From a virus: a stretch of 42,422 nt of DNA. Numbering within the stretch: position 1 is the first letter of the stretch; each line of letters starts with the position of its first letter. Location: positions 1 through 42,422 of the IMG/VR virus record IMGVR_UViG_3300042090_003214, one strand, 5' to 3'. The notes under the pieces are model-generated. The model searched no databases. It worked only from the letters and a program-made list of their open reading frames with translations, and was not told the DNA's origin. Below, one piece after another: positions 30,015 to 37,968 of this stretch. The position numbers and the translations under genes are program-made.

Positions 30015-31406
30015 CTATCCGGCGAGGGGCGGGAAGACCTTGATGAACTCGGCCAGGGCGTTGGGGTAGTCGGCGAGCCGCGTGTCCCAGCCCGAGGGGA
30101 AGTCGTCGAAGTAGGACATGTACCCGCCAGGGCGGTCGAAGAGGTCGAGGTTGGCGGCGATCCACTGGGCGTACATGGCGATCCCGTTGGGGTCGTCGCC
30201 CGTGCCGTAGCCCCCCGACTTCGCGCCCACCCCGCACTCGGCGAAGGCGAAGGCGAGGTCGTTGGCCCGGGCGAAGGCGGCGAGGGCGTCGAGGCCGTCG
30301 ACCCCGCCGTGGATCGTGGCCCAGACGTCGGCGCTGGTGTTGCCCGGCGTATTCGGCTGGTTGTTCGGCAGGGGGGTGACGTAGCTCTGGAAGTACGGGT
30401 CGCAGCTCTGGATGTTGTAGTAGCCGAGGAGCGGCTTGCAGACGATCGACAGCACGTCCCAGTAGTTCTGCGCGCAGGTGTTGAGCTCGATCAGGAACCC
30501 AGCCTCCTGGTAGATCGGGACGATGAGCTTCCATGCCGCGATGCCGCCCGCCGGGTCGTTCTTGAAGTCGCCCGTCGTGCCCTCGTTGAGCTCCCAGTTG
30601 ACGCGCAGGGAGTTGACCGCGACGCCCGACGCCTTGATCGCCGCGGCCATCTGCGTGTGCAGGGGGACCAGCGAGGCGGCCTGGGAGAACACGGGCGGGT
30701 AGGAGTAGGGGACGAGCGGGATGCCGAGGCACATCTTGTACGGCGACCCCTTCCACATGCCGAGGATGTAGTCGAGGTCGCCCATCCAGGTGTCGCTCGG
30801 ACCCTGGGTCAGGTACTCGGTGCGCACCGACATCTTGCAGTGCGTCTCGACCCCGAAGGCCGTCGTCAGGGCGATGGACCCCGACGGGTCCTCGTAGGCG
30901 CCCAGGACCAGCGCGGCCGTAGGAGGCGGCGGGGGAGGGGGCGGGGGAGGCGCGGGCGTCGTGTAGGTCACGACGTTCGACTGCGGGCTCTCGCCGAGGG
31001 AGCTGTACGCCGTCACGGTCACCGACTCGATGACGCCGACGGCGGGGATCGGGAGCGTGCCCAGCCAGGTCGCCGTGCTGGGCGCGGCTGAGAGGTCGAT
31101 GTGCGAGGGCACGCCCGCCTGCCAGACCGAAGAGACGGCCTTCTTGCCGCCGACGTAGACGTCGAAACCGTCGACGGAGGGCGTCGCCGCCACCTCGGCC
31201 CACGTGACGGTCGACCCGGTGATGGTGATGACCGGCGCCGTCGGGAGCGCCTGGGGGGCGGAGATCTTCTTCGCGTCGGCCAGCGCCGTGTTGAGGGAGG
31301 CGAGCGTCGCCGCCACGTTGGCGTCGGTCGGCAGCGCCGCCGCCTGGGCGATCGGCACCTGGATCGCTGCTTCGAGGGCGGCCTGCTGCGCGGGAGTGGC
31401 GGTCAC
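30015..31406 (-). CDS. GH26-like glycoside hydrolase with N-terminal Fn3-like domain
   Basis: A 463-residue protein. Residues 1-50 are helical (QQAALEAAIQVPIAQAAALP). Residues 55-150 form a fibronectin III-like domain (APVITITGSTVTWAEV, DGFDVYVGGKKA, VTVTAYSSLGESPQSNVVTYT). A run of prolines (151-162) links it to the catalytic part. Residues 165-463 are a TIM-barrel glycosidase: SLRVNWELNEG carries E272 and E275 at the acid/base position and LAFAFAECGVG carries E390 at the nucleophile strand, as in GH26. The final region (GYMSYFDDFPSGWDT) fits barrel strand 8. No signal peptide. A virion-bound polysaccharide depolymerase is likely. Substrate unknown. GTG 31406 with an upstream AGAGGA. Confidence 0.72.
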   Translation of the reverse strand: MTATPAQQAALEAAIQVPIAQAAALPTDANVAATLASLNTALADAKKISAPQALPTAPVITITGSTVTWAEVAATPSVDGFDVYVGGKKAVSSVWQAGVPSHIDLSAAPSTATWLGTLPIPAVGVIESVTVTAYSSLGESPQSNVVTYTTPAPPPPPPPPPPTAALVLGAYEDPSGSIALTTAFGVETHCKMSVRTEYLTQGPSDTWMGDLDYILGMWKGSPYKMCLGIPLVPYSYPPVFSQAASLVPLHTQMAAAIKASGVAVNSLRVNWELNEGTTGDFKNDPAGGIAAWKLIVPIYQEAGFLIELNTCAQNYWDVLSIVCKPLLGYYNIQSCDPYFQSYVTPLPNNQPNTPGNTSADVWATIHGGVDGLDALAAFARANDLAFAFAECGVGAKSGGYGTGDDPNGIAMYAQWIAANLDLFDRPGGYMSYFDDFPSGWDTRLADYPNALAEFIKVFPPLAG

Positions 31407-31437
31407 GTGGGTCCTCTCGGTCGGGGTCTGGACGCGA

Positions 31438-31472
31438 CACTACCCGGCTCCCTACCGAGAGGCCGGGTAGTG
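31438..31472 (-). terminator. Strong hairpin between the Ig-like and GH26 genes
   Basis: cactacccggc at 31438-31448 and gccgggtagtg at 31462-31472 form a perfect 11-bp stem around a 13-nt loop. The gap of 110 nt holds no gene. No U-tract follows on the minus strand, so it may be a factor-dependent terminator or attenuator. It is the longest perfect stem seen in the gaps. Confidence 0.5.
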
Positions 31473-31516
31473 CGCTCGCAGGACTCCCAGGGAGAGCCCC
31501 TAACGAAGTGTGGTGC

Positions 31517-31882
31517 TCAGGCGGCCGGGGGGATCGCCTGGGGGCTGCCGTACGTCGCGGCGGCCGAGACGGCGGCCCCGCCGTTGACCGTGCCGGTGTC
31601 GCTGAAGATCACCGTGTTCCCGCTCGCCATGACGAGCGTGCCGGTGATCGCGACCGCGCCCTCGCCCGCGCCCGTCGCCGAGACGGTGAAGGCCGAGAGG
31701 TCGCCGTCGTTGGTCCCCGAGCTGGCGTCGCCCGCGACGACGGTCACGTCGGTGCTGGCGTCGGTGCTGTCGGCCGACGTCCACGATGCCGAGGCGACGG
31801 TGTCGTCGGCGGGGAGGTCGATGACGTCCTCGAAGGTCAGCGTGCCCACGACGAGCTGCTGGTCGGTGATCTCGAAACTCAT
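31517..31882 (-). CDS. Ig-like / BIG2-type decoration protein
   Basis: A 121-residue protein (SFEITDQQLVVGTLTFEDVID). It is Ser/Thr/Ala/Gly-rich with beta strands (VASASWTSADSTDASTDVTVV, AVAITGTLVMASGNTVIF), as in small capsid decoration or Ig-like proteins. The ATG overlaps the stop of the DUF4177-like gene (ATGA) and has AAGGA upstream. A gene of this size after the protease and before the capsid protein is a common place for a decoration or scaffold protein. Confidence 0.6.
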   Translation of the reverse strand: MSFEITDQQLVVGTLTFEDVIDLPADDTVASASWTSADSTDASTDVTVVAGDASSGTNDGDLSAFTVSATGAGEGAVAITGTLVMASGNTVIFSDTGTVNGGAAVSAAATYGSPQAIPPAA

Positions 31883-32112
31883 GGCGTTCCTTCTTTCGGG
31901 ATTGGCTTGGGCGCGGAGTAGGTCACCGTCGCCCGTACTGCTGGCCCTGCTGACACTAGACGAGAGAGGATGAGCACGTCGCCCACGCTGCCCGACGGGT
32001 ACCAGCCCTCGCGGCCGAGGCGCCTGAGCTCGCGCTCCAGGCCGTGGTCGGCGTGGACGTCCTTGTCGCGAACCCTGAGGATCTTGGCGTCGTACCGGGC
32101 GATGTCGGGCAT
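31879..32112 (-). CDS. DUF4177-like small protein
   Basis: A 77-residue protein (PDIARYDAKILRVRDKDVHAD). The pattern YxAKIxRV, then a helix with LERELRRLGREGWYPSG, then VGDVLILSRLV resembles DUF4177, a small alpha/beta domain (YEYKVV ... LNELGAEGWE ... LIFKR). Function of that family is unclear. Its stop overlaps the next ATG. Confidence 0.6.
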   Translation of the reverse strand: MPDIARYDAKILRVRDKDVHADHGLERELRRLGREGWYPSGSVGDVLILSRLVSAGPAVRATVTYSAPKPIPKEGTP

Positions 32113-32121
32113 GACCGCAGA

Positions 32122-32190
32122 CTAGAGCACGCGGGCGAGGACCACGAGGACGACCACGACGAGGACGACGATCGCGACGACGCGCAGCAT
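32122..32190 (-). CDS. 22-residue hydrophobic peptide
   Basis: ATG CTG CGC, then an almost uninterrupted Val/Leu/Ile run (VVAIVVLVVVVLVVLARVL). It begins at a TGATG overlap with the 63-residue membrane gene, so translation by coupling is likely. It looks like a single membrane helix. It may be a small membrane partner of the upstream protein. Confidence 0.45.
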   Translation of the reverse strand: MLRVVAIVVLVVVVLVVLARVL

Positions 32191-32381
32191 CAGACGGCCC
32201 AGATCCACCCGAGGGCGACGGCGATGAGGCCGAGGACGACGAAGAGCGGCGCGATCGCCGGACCCTTCGGCTTGACGAGGTAGAGCACGATGGCGATCAC
32301 CCAGGCGACGATGGCGAGGGCGAAGAGCCACCGGGCGGCGGTAGAGGACTGGGCGGCGAGGGCGGCGAGGGCTGCGAGCAC
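32190..32381 (-). CDS. Small two-helix membrane protein
   Basis: A 63-residue protein with two hydrophobic segments (WLFALAIVAWVIAIVLYLV, IAPLFVVLGLIAVALGWIWAV) separated by KPKGPA. The GTG at 32381 has GGAG 7 nt upstream. The size and hairpin topology would fit a holin or a membrane anchor, but no lysis gene is next to it, so a holin call would be speculation. Confidence 0.6.
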   Translation of the reverse strand: MLAALAALAAQSSTAARWLFALAIVAWVIAIVLYLVKPKGPAIAPLFVVLGLIAVALGWIWAV

Positions 32382-32400
32382 GAGATCTCCTTGGGGTCGT

Positions 32401-32415
32401 CGACCCTGTCTCTAC
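32401..32415 (-). promoter_or_regulatory. Upstream motif shared with 29945-29959
   Basis: On the minus strand gtagagacagggtcg here and gtagagacgaggtcg at 29945-29959 match at 13 of 15 positions, both just upstream of a minus-strand gene. They could be phage promoter parts. Two copies are weak evidence. Confidence 0.2.
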
Positions 32416-32445
32416 CCGATCCGCGGCGCCCCCAACCTTCCGTGC

Positions 32446-32799
32446 CTAGCCCTCGGCCGGGCGCAGGGCGAGGACGACGCCGCGCCCGCCGTCGCGCGGG
32501 ACCCGGCCCGTCGGGGCGATGTCGAAGGGCAGGCCGCACTCGCCGCACTGGGCCCGGACCCGCGCCTGCCACTCGACGGCGGGCGCGGCCGGGTCCTCGG
32601 GGTCCTCCTTGACGAAGGCCACGACCGTCTCGAGGAGCACCGAGAGGCTGTGCGCGCACTCCGTCGGCGTGGCGACCCAGTCGATCGGGACCGGGACCCC
32701 GTCGACCATGACGTCGACCTGGACGCCCTCGGTGACGCCCTGGGCGAGGAGCAGCTCAGGGTCGAAGGCGACGCCCGCCGACTCCTCGGTGACGCTCAC
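32446..32799 (-). CDS. Hypothetical protein with CxxC motif
   Basis: A 117-residue protein from GTG 32799, overlapping the protease stop by GTGA. N-terminal half acidic with DPELLLAQGVTEGVQVDVMVDGV, central helix (CAHSLSVLLETVVAFVKEDP), and a CGECGLPFDI motif near residue 90 that could bind zinc with another ligand. A protein at the right edge of the window has the similar text CPVCGLPFEI. No family assigned. Confidence 0.6.
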   Translation of the reverse strand: MSVTEESAGVAFDPELLLAQGVTEGVQVDVMVDGVPVPIDWVATPTECAHSLSVLLETVVAFVKEDPEDPAAPAVEWQARVRAQCGECGLPFDIAPTGRVPRDGGRGVVLALRPAEG

Positions 32800-34919
32800 G
32801 CGTCGACGAGCTCGGGGTCCTCGACGTCGAGGAGGCCGGCGAGCGCGGCGTGGGCCTCGAGGCGCAGGCGCGCGTCGATCGTCTCCTTGCGCTCGCGCAT
32901 CAGGAGGTCGAGCTGGCCCTCGAGGTTGGCGAGGCGCTCCTCGGGCGGGATGGCCCGGACGCGCCCCGCGGCGACGAGGGCGTAGACCTCGCCCGCCTCG
33001 TCCATGCCGGCGCGCACGGAGCGCAGCTCGATGACCTCCGCGCTGGCGACGAGCGCCTCCTCCCGGGCGATCGGGAAGCCGGGCACCGGGACGGCGAGGG
33101 CGGCGACCATGTGCAGCCGACCGGCGATCTCGCGCCAGTCCCCCGACAGGCCGAGGCTCTCGAACCTGCGGATGTCGGCCTCGGTGACGTCCTCGCAGAT
33201 CACGCCCGCCACCCAGATCCCGAAGTCGTCCTCGCCCGCGGCGACGTCGGCCATCTGGATCGCGCCGAAGCCGCCGTCGTAGTGCGCCGCGGCCGGTCGG
33301 CCGTAGTGGGCCTTGGCGGCCGAGGCGTCGCGGATCGACGTCGAGGCGTGCCCGCAGCCCATCGTCAGGTTGCCGACCGCCACCTTCTCGCCCTCGGCGG
33401 TGAGGCGCGCCCCGGTCATGAAGTAGGCGTAGGTCGGGGACTTCGGCGGCTTGCGGTTCTGCCCCGGCAGCCCCGTGTGGTTGGCGCCCCAGTAGGCGAC
33501 GTGCCCGAAGACGCGGCGGTCCTTGGTCACCGTCAGCGGGCAGGCGTAGTGCCCGTCGGCCTGGCGCACGAGGCGGGGGTCGCCGACGTGGAAGCCGGGG
33601 TCCTCGAAGGCCTCCCTCGGCGGCAGCGAGAGGTCGCCCGCCGCCGTGATCGTCGCGGTCTGCGCGCTGGCGACGGCGATCGGCGTCTCGGGGAGCTCGA
33701 CGTTGGCGAGCGTGATCACGGCCTGCATGAGCGCGGGCGTCGCCACGATCGTCGCCGCCCCGATGACGAGGTCGGTGTAGCGCACCCACCAGTCGACGAG
33801 GTCGGGCTCGTCGTCGCAGTCGTAATCGTAGTACCCCGTCGAGGAGATCTCGACCTCGATGATCTCCATCGTCACGTCGCGCGGGTCGATCGAGATGAAG
33901 CGCTGGGTCTGCTCGGTGACGAGGAGCTGGCCCGTCTGGCCGTGCTCGTCGGTCCCGAAGATGCCCTCGCCCGAGATCGCCCCGTAGCCCTGCATGTCGA
34001 GGCGCTCCATCGCGTCGATGCGCCCGCAGGTCACCGCGCCCCAGTGGCCGCCCTCGTCGTGGATCTGGAGGCGCAGCGAGACGGGGAGGTCAGGGAAGCG
34101 GCAGGCGCCCGACATGATCTCGCGCCCGGGGTCCTCGTCGGTGCGCAGCCCCTCGACGCAGAGGATCGCGTGCCACGCCGCGCCCGGGTCGTCGACGATC
34201 TGGGGGACGTCCGCGCCGGCCGCCGTCATGGCGAAGGGCTGGGAGTTGGGCAGCGTCGAGACGAAGGCGCCCCTGGGCACGGTGCCGTCCTTGCCGATGC
34301 GGGCGAAGGGGTCGACCGCCTCGGGGACCCAGCGCACGGCCATCTCGACCTCGACCTCGCCGCTGGCGGTGACGGCGGTGACCGTCATCCGCTCGACCTC
34401 GGGCGCCTGGGCGCGCTGGCGCTCGCGCAGCTGGGCGACCTTCTGCGAGAGGCTCATCCCGTCGACGGGCGTGACGGTCGTGGTCGTCGACTGGTGGTGC
34501 GAGTGGCTGGCGTCGCCCGAGTGGCTGTGCGAGTGGCTGTGCGTGCTGTCGCTGCCCTGGGACCCGTACGCCGAATGCGAGTGCGCGTGCTCCCCCGTCG
34601 TCTTGGCGTGCCACGGCGTCTCGGCCAGCGCCTCGGCCGTCGGGTCGGCGAGGAAGTGCTCGAGCAGCTCGCCCTCGCTGAGGTCCTGCGTGTCGAGCTC
34701 CTGGCTCGCCCACCAGCTCTCGGCGTGGGAGCGGGCGACGCCGAGTGCCCAGTGGACGACGCCGGCGCGGTCCTCGTCGCTCAGGGCGGCCAGCTCGTCG
34801 AGGGCCGGGTCCGGCTCGGGGTCGCCTCCCTCGGCGGTCAGGGCGGTCACCCGTCCCCGGTGGTCGACCGCCACGAAGCGGCTGCGGCGGGGGGGCTGGT
34901 GATCCTGGGGAACGCGCAT
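32796..34919 (-). CDS. Capsid maturation protease
   Basis: A 707-residue protein. The ATG at 34919 is chosen because AAGGAGGAG lies 4-6 nt upstream; an earlier in-frame ATG (34952) lacks one. Residues 14-63 resemble the N-terminus of the major capsid protein. Residues 103-142 are a His-rich linker (11 His; HSHSAYGS, THSHSHSHSG). The C-terminal half carries the motifs of actinophage maturation proteases: KDRRVFGHVAYWGANHTGL, TYAYFMTG, VGNLTMGCGHAST, AAHYDG, DVAAGEDDFGIWVAGV, LSGDWREI, VPVPGFPIARE. It cuts the capsid protein scaffold domain during prohead maturation. It follows the MuF-like gene, the usual order. Catalytic residues are not assigned by me. Confidence 0.8.
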   Translation of the reverse strand: MRVPQDHQPPRRSRFVAVDHRGRVTALTAEGGDPEPDPALDELAALSDEDRAGVVHWALGVARSHAESWWASQELDTQDLSEGELLEHFLADPTAEALAETPWHAKTTGEHAHSHSAYGSQGSDSTHSHSHSHSGDASHSHHQSTTTTVTPVDGMSLSQKVAQLRERQRAQAPEVERMTVTAVTASGEVEVEMAVRWVPEAVDPFARIGKDGTVPRGAFVSTLPNSQPFAMTAAGADVPQIVDDPGAAWHAILCVEGLRTDEDPGREIMSGACRFPDLPVSLRLQIHDEGGHWGAVTCGRIDAMERLDMQGYGAISGEGIFGTDEHGQTGQLLVTEQTQRFISIDPRDVTMEIIEVEISSTGYYDYDCDDEPDLVDWWVRYTDLVIGAATIVATPALMQAVITLANVELPETPIAVASAQTATITAAGDLSLPPREAFEDPGFHVGDPRLVRQADGHYACPLTVTKDRRVFGHVAYWGANHTGLPGQNRKPPKSPTYAYFMTGARLTAEGEKVAVGNLTMGCGHASTSIRDASAAKAHYGRPAAAHYDGGFGAIQMADVAAGEDDFGIWVAGVICEDVTEADIRRFESLGLSGDWREIAGRLHMVAALAVPVPGFPIAREEALVASAEVIELRSVRAGMDEAGEVYALVAAGRVRAIPPEERLANLEGQLDLLMRERKETIDARLRLEAHAALAGLLDVEDPELVDA

Positions 34920-34974
34920 CGTCTCCTCCTTCATCGTCGGCGATTCTTGCACGCGGGGCGGGCGAACCGACGGA

Positions 34975-35769
34975 CTAGACGCCCTCCAGCTCGACCCAGC
35001 AGCGGCAGTTGATCGTCTGGGCGTCGCTCGCCGTCGGGTCGCCCGGGCCGGTCATGTCCTCGCCGCCGACGCTGAACGTCTCGCCGATGCCGACCTCCTG
35101 GCCGTCGGCGTCCTCGTGGTCGGGCCGGACCTTGTCGTCCTCCTGGGTGTTCCAGATCTTCGTCGCGCCGCCCGCGTTCGTCGGGTCCACCGAGGCGATG
35201 TACGAGGCGATGTCCGTCGTGGCCGTGTTCCCGAGGGCCTGGCCCATCGCGCCCACGACGTCGCCGAGGATCGTCCCCGCCGAGTCGAGGGAGGACTGGA
35301 TCCCCGCCGCGACGTCGCCCGAGGACGAGATCCCCGCCTGGTCGAGGCGATCGCCTATCGCCTGCCCCGCGGCGAGGGCGCGGTCGATGATCGCCTGCAC
35401 CGAGGCGTCGACGGTCGTGGCCATCCCCCACGTCGCCGCGCCGGCCACGCCGTCGGCCGCGTCGAGGGCGGCGTCGGTCGCCACGTCGCGGGCGACCTGG
35501 GCGAGGTACTCCTTGACGTAGGCCGCCCACTTCTGCTGGCTCCAGACGAGGGGCACGACGATCGCCGCGGTGGCCGCGGCGGCGGCGGCCTTCTTGCGGC
35601 TCGACCCGTCGGGGTTCGACGCGGCCGTCAGGTGGACGCCCGTCAGCCCGTGGCGGTGCAGGGTCAGGGTGATCGAGTCGACCTGCGCCGCGAGGGCCAG
35701 GGCGACCGCGGCGCGCAGGCGCGCCTCGTAGTCCTCGATCCGGCTCGCCGCGATCAGGCGCCTCGCCAT
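34975..35769 (-). CDS. MuF-like minor head protein
   Basis: A 264-residue protein whose ATG overlaps the portal stop (TGATG). The N-terminus is a helical region (IEDYEARLRAAVALALAAQ). The C-terminal 60 residues are the Mu F / SPP1 gp7 signature: KIWNTQEDDKVRPDHEDADG, then QTINCRCWVELEGV. Such proteins enter the prohead with the portal and may be injected or bind DNA. The order portal, MuF, protease is standard. No toxin domain follows, as the protein ends right after the signature. Confidence 0.85.
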   Translation of the reverse strand: MARRLIAASRIEDYEARLRAAVALALAAQVDSITLTLHRHGLTGVHLTAASNPDGSSRKKAAAAAATAAIVVPLVWSQQKWAAYVKEYLAQVARDVATDAALDAADGVAGAATWGMATTVDASVQAIIDRALAAGQAIGDRLDQAGISSSGDVAAGIQSSLDSAGTILGDVVGAMGQALGNTATTDIASYIASVDPTNAGGATKIWNTQEDDKVRPDHEDADGQEVGIGETFSVGGEDMTGPGDPTASDAQTINCRCWVELEGV

Positions 35770-37964
35770 CAGACCCCGACGTAGACGCCGAGGATCGTCG
35801 ACCCGAACATGTCGGCGGTGACCTCGAGCGGCTCGTCGAAGAGGGCGCGCCGCGCCAGGGTCATGACGATCGAGGTCGCCTCGCCGGCGACGGCGGTGTC
35901 GTCCTCGCACTCGGCCATGCGCGCCCAGGCGGCGACCTTGCGGGTGAACATCGAGATCTCGGCGAGCATGACGTCGTCGGCGTCGCCGAGGACGCGGCGC
36001 ACGACCGTCTGCCCGAGCACGCGGGCAACGCTGGCGTTGTTGACGCCGATGATGGCCGTCTTCTCGTTGTCGGTCAGCGAGGTCCCGCGCGCCTTGGAGC
36101 GGATCTTGCTGCCCACCTTCTCGAGGGCCCGGTCGATCGTCAGCTCCGCCGCGCTGGCGATGCGCACGGCGAGGTAGCGCAGCGGGTCGAGGGCGGCGCT
36201 GGCGACGACGGCGTCCTCGACCGCCTGGGCGTCGACCTTCTTCGCCGCCTGGTTGGCGGCCTCCGCCGCCTTGCCCGCGGTGCCCGCGATCTTGGCCCCG
36301 CCGCTCTGGCCGGGGACGACGGCGTTGCCCGCCGAGGCGTCCTCGATCGGCACGGCCGCGTCGGAGGGGGGCGCGGGGATGACCTCGCGGATCCGGCCGA
36401 GGCGGTAGGCGTCGATGCGCTTCGCGACCTCCTGGTCGTCCGGCCCGTCGTCGGGGTCGAGGCCGAGCGCCTCGCGCATCTCCGCGATCTTGATCGTCAT
36501 GAAGGTCATGTCCTTCGTGAAGACCTCGATGATCTCCTTGGTGCGGTCGGGCTTGGAGATCAGCTTGCGGGCGTCGTAGGTGATCGCCACTTCCATCACG
36601 TCGTCGGGGAAGGGGAGGTCGCCCAGGTGGTCGGCGTCGATGCCGCGCCCGAGGGACATCGCTGGCCAGAGGTACGTGATCGTCAGGGCGTCGCAGATCA
36701 TCTGGAGGGCCGGCTCGATGTAGAGGCCGAAGTTGTCCTCGGAGATCTGCCCCGCGTTGGCGTACGTCGTCTGCATGTGGCCGAGGACCTTCTCGGGCGG
36801 GAGGTCCAGCCCCCGGGCGAGCCGCTCGACCGCCTCGGCGCGCTTGATGACGTTCTCGGAGTCGTCGGTCTGGAAGGGGATGTGCCGAACGTGCTGGATG
36901 AACTCGGCCGGTCCCTGGAGCAGGAACGGCATCCACGCCGCCGCCGAGGCCGGGTCGTCGATCGCCTTGGCGCCCGTGTTGATCATGTCGACGAGCAGCG
37001 GATTCTTCGCCTCCGCGCTCTCGCCGTCCGCGTCGTCGTCGTCGTCGGGCGTGTCCAGCTCGTCGGGGACCAGCAGCACGCCGGCGAGGCTCATGCGCGA
37101 GATCGCCGCGGCGCGCACGAGGCGGGTCAGGACGACGAGCTCCTCGAGCACCTCGAGGCAGGCGCGCACCGAGGACGTCGAGAGCATCTGGTACTGGCCG
37201 TCGGCGCGCCAGATCCGGATGGGCTTGGTGCCCTCGGGCAGCGGCTCGTTGCCCCAGCCCGGCCCGTAGTAGCGCGTGTACCGGTCGCCCTCGGGGAGCA
37301 GCTCCTGCGTCGAGAGGACCTCGAAGACGAGGCCCGTGGGGAAGTCCTCGGGGACGATGTAGCACTCGCCCGCCACGAAGATCTTCTCGCCGAAGGAGCG
37401 CAGCATCTCGGACTGGCCGCCGCGCGGCATCTGGAGCTGGTTGATGTACTCGGCCGCCTCCTGGGCGAGCGGGATGTTCAGCCCGTCCTTGGGCTCGTCG
37501 CCGTCGAACCCCTGCTCGACCGAGCCGTCGGGGTCGCGCTTGCCCACGACCAGCTTGCAGCGCGAGAGGCAGTTCCCGATGAACATCATCGCCGCGTTGA
37601 GCTCGGGGACGGTCCGCGTGTACCCCCACGCCGCGTGCTGCCAGGTCCGGGTGACGGCGTTGGGCGCCGGATAGCCGCTCGTCCCCGCCTTCGTCGGGTC
37701 CATGACCATCGCCGCGGCGACGAGGACCTCGTCGAAGGCCCGCAGCTTCTTGCTCCCGGTGTTGAGGAAGTGGACCTGGATCTCCTGGCTGCGCGCCGCG
37801 GGCGTCGACGGTCGCCTCTTGACCGCCTGGCGCTTGATCTCCGCGCCCGCCGCCTCGACGATCTGCGCCGCCGCGGCGAGGGGGAGCGGAAGTCCCTGCG
37901 AGGGGTCGGCGTCGGTGACGCGCCGCACCCGGCCCTTGGGGCGACGTTCTCGGGTTCCTGCCAT
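35769..37964 (-). CDS. Portal protein
   Basis: A 731-residue protein, longer than the usual 450-550. Early part with VTRTWQHAAWGYTRTVPELNAA, MMFIGNCLSRCKLVVG. The core is PLAQEAAEYINQLQMPRGGQ, GEKIFVAGECYIVPED, FEVLSTQELLPEG, IRIWRADGQYQMLSTSSVRA, LVVLTRLVRAAAISRMSLAG, VLLVPDEL, then RHIPFQTDDSENV. These are the motifs of the actinophage portal family. The extra C-terminal half (after residue 480) is helical with EIIEVFTKDM and AKRIDAYRLG. ATG 37964 with GGAG 10 nt upstream. It forms the dodecameric ring at the capsid vertex. Confidence 0.9.
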   Translation of the reverse strand: MAGTRERRPKGRVRRVTDADPSQGLPLPLAAAAQIVEAAGAEIKRQAVKRRPSTPAARSQEIQVHFLNTGSKKLRAFDEVLVAAAMVMDPTKAGTSGYPAPNAVTRTWQHAAWGYTRTVPELNAAMMFIGNCLSRCKLVVGKRDPDGSVEQGFDGDEPKDGLNIPLAQEAAEYINQLQMPRGGQSEMLRSFGEKIFVAGECYIVPEDFPTGLVFEVLSTQELLPEGDRYTRYYGPGWGNEPLPEGTKPIRIWRADGQYQMLSTSSVRACLEVLEELVVLTRLVRAAAISRMSLAGVLLVPDELDTPDDDDDADGESAEAKNPLLVDMINTGAKAIDDPASAAAWMPFLLQGPAEFIQHVRHIPFQTDDSENVIKRAEAVERLARGLDLPPEKVLGHMQTTYANAGQISEDNFGLYIEPALQMICDALTITYLWPAMSLGRGIDADHLGDLPFPDDVMEVAITYDARKLISKPDRTKEIIEVFTKDMTFMTIKIAEMREALGLDPDDGPDDQEVAKRIDAYRLGRIREVIPAPPSDAAVPIEDASAGNAVVPGQSGGAKIAGTAGKAAEAANQAAKKVDAQAVEDAVVASAALDPLRYLAVRIASAAELTIDRALEKVGSKIRSKARGTSLTDNEKTAIIGVNNASVARVLGQTVVRRVLGDADDVMLAEISMFTRKVAAWARMAECEDDTAVAGEATSIVMTLARRALFDEPLEVTADMFGSTILGVYVGV

Positions 37965-37968
37965 CAGG

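Noticed and set aside
31438-31472. Attachment site or transposon end at the 11-bp inverted repeat
   Set aside because: There is no integrase or transposase nearby and no target duplication. A transcript hairpin explains it better.
32122-32381. Holin call for the two small hydrophobic proteins
   Set aside because: Topology would fit, but there is no endolysin or other lysis gene nearby, so the call would rest on hydrophobicity alone.
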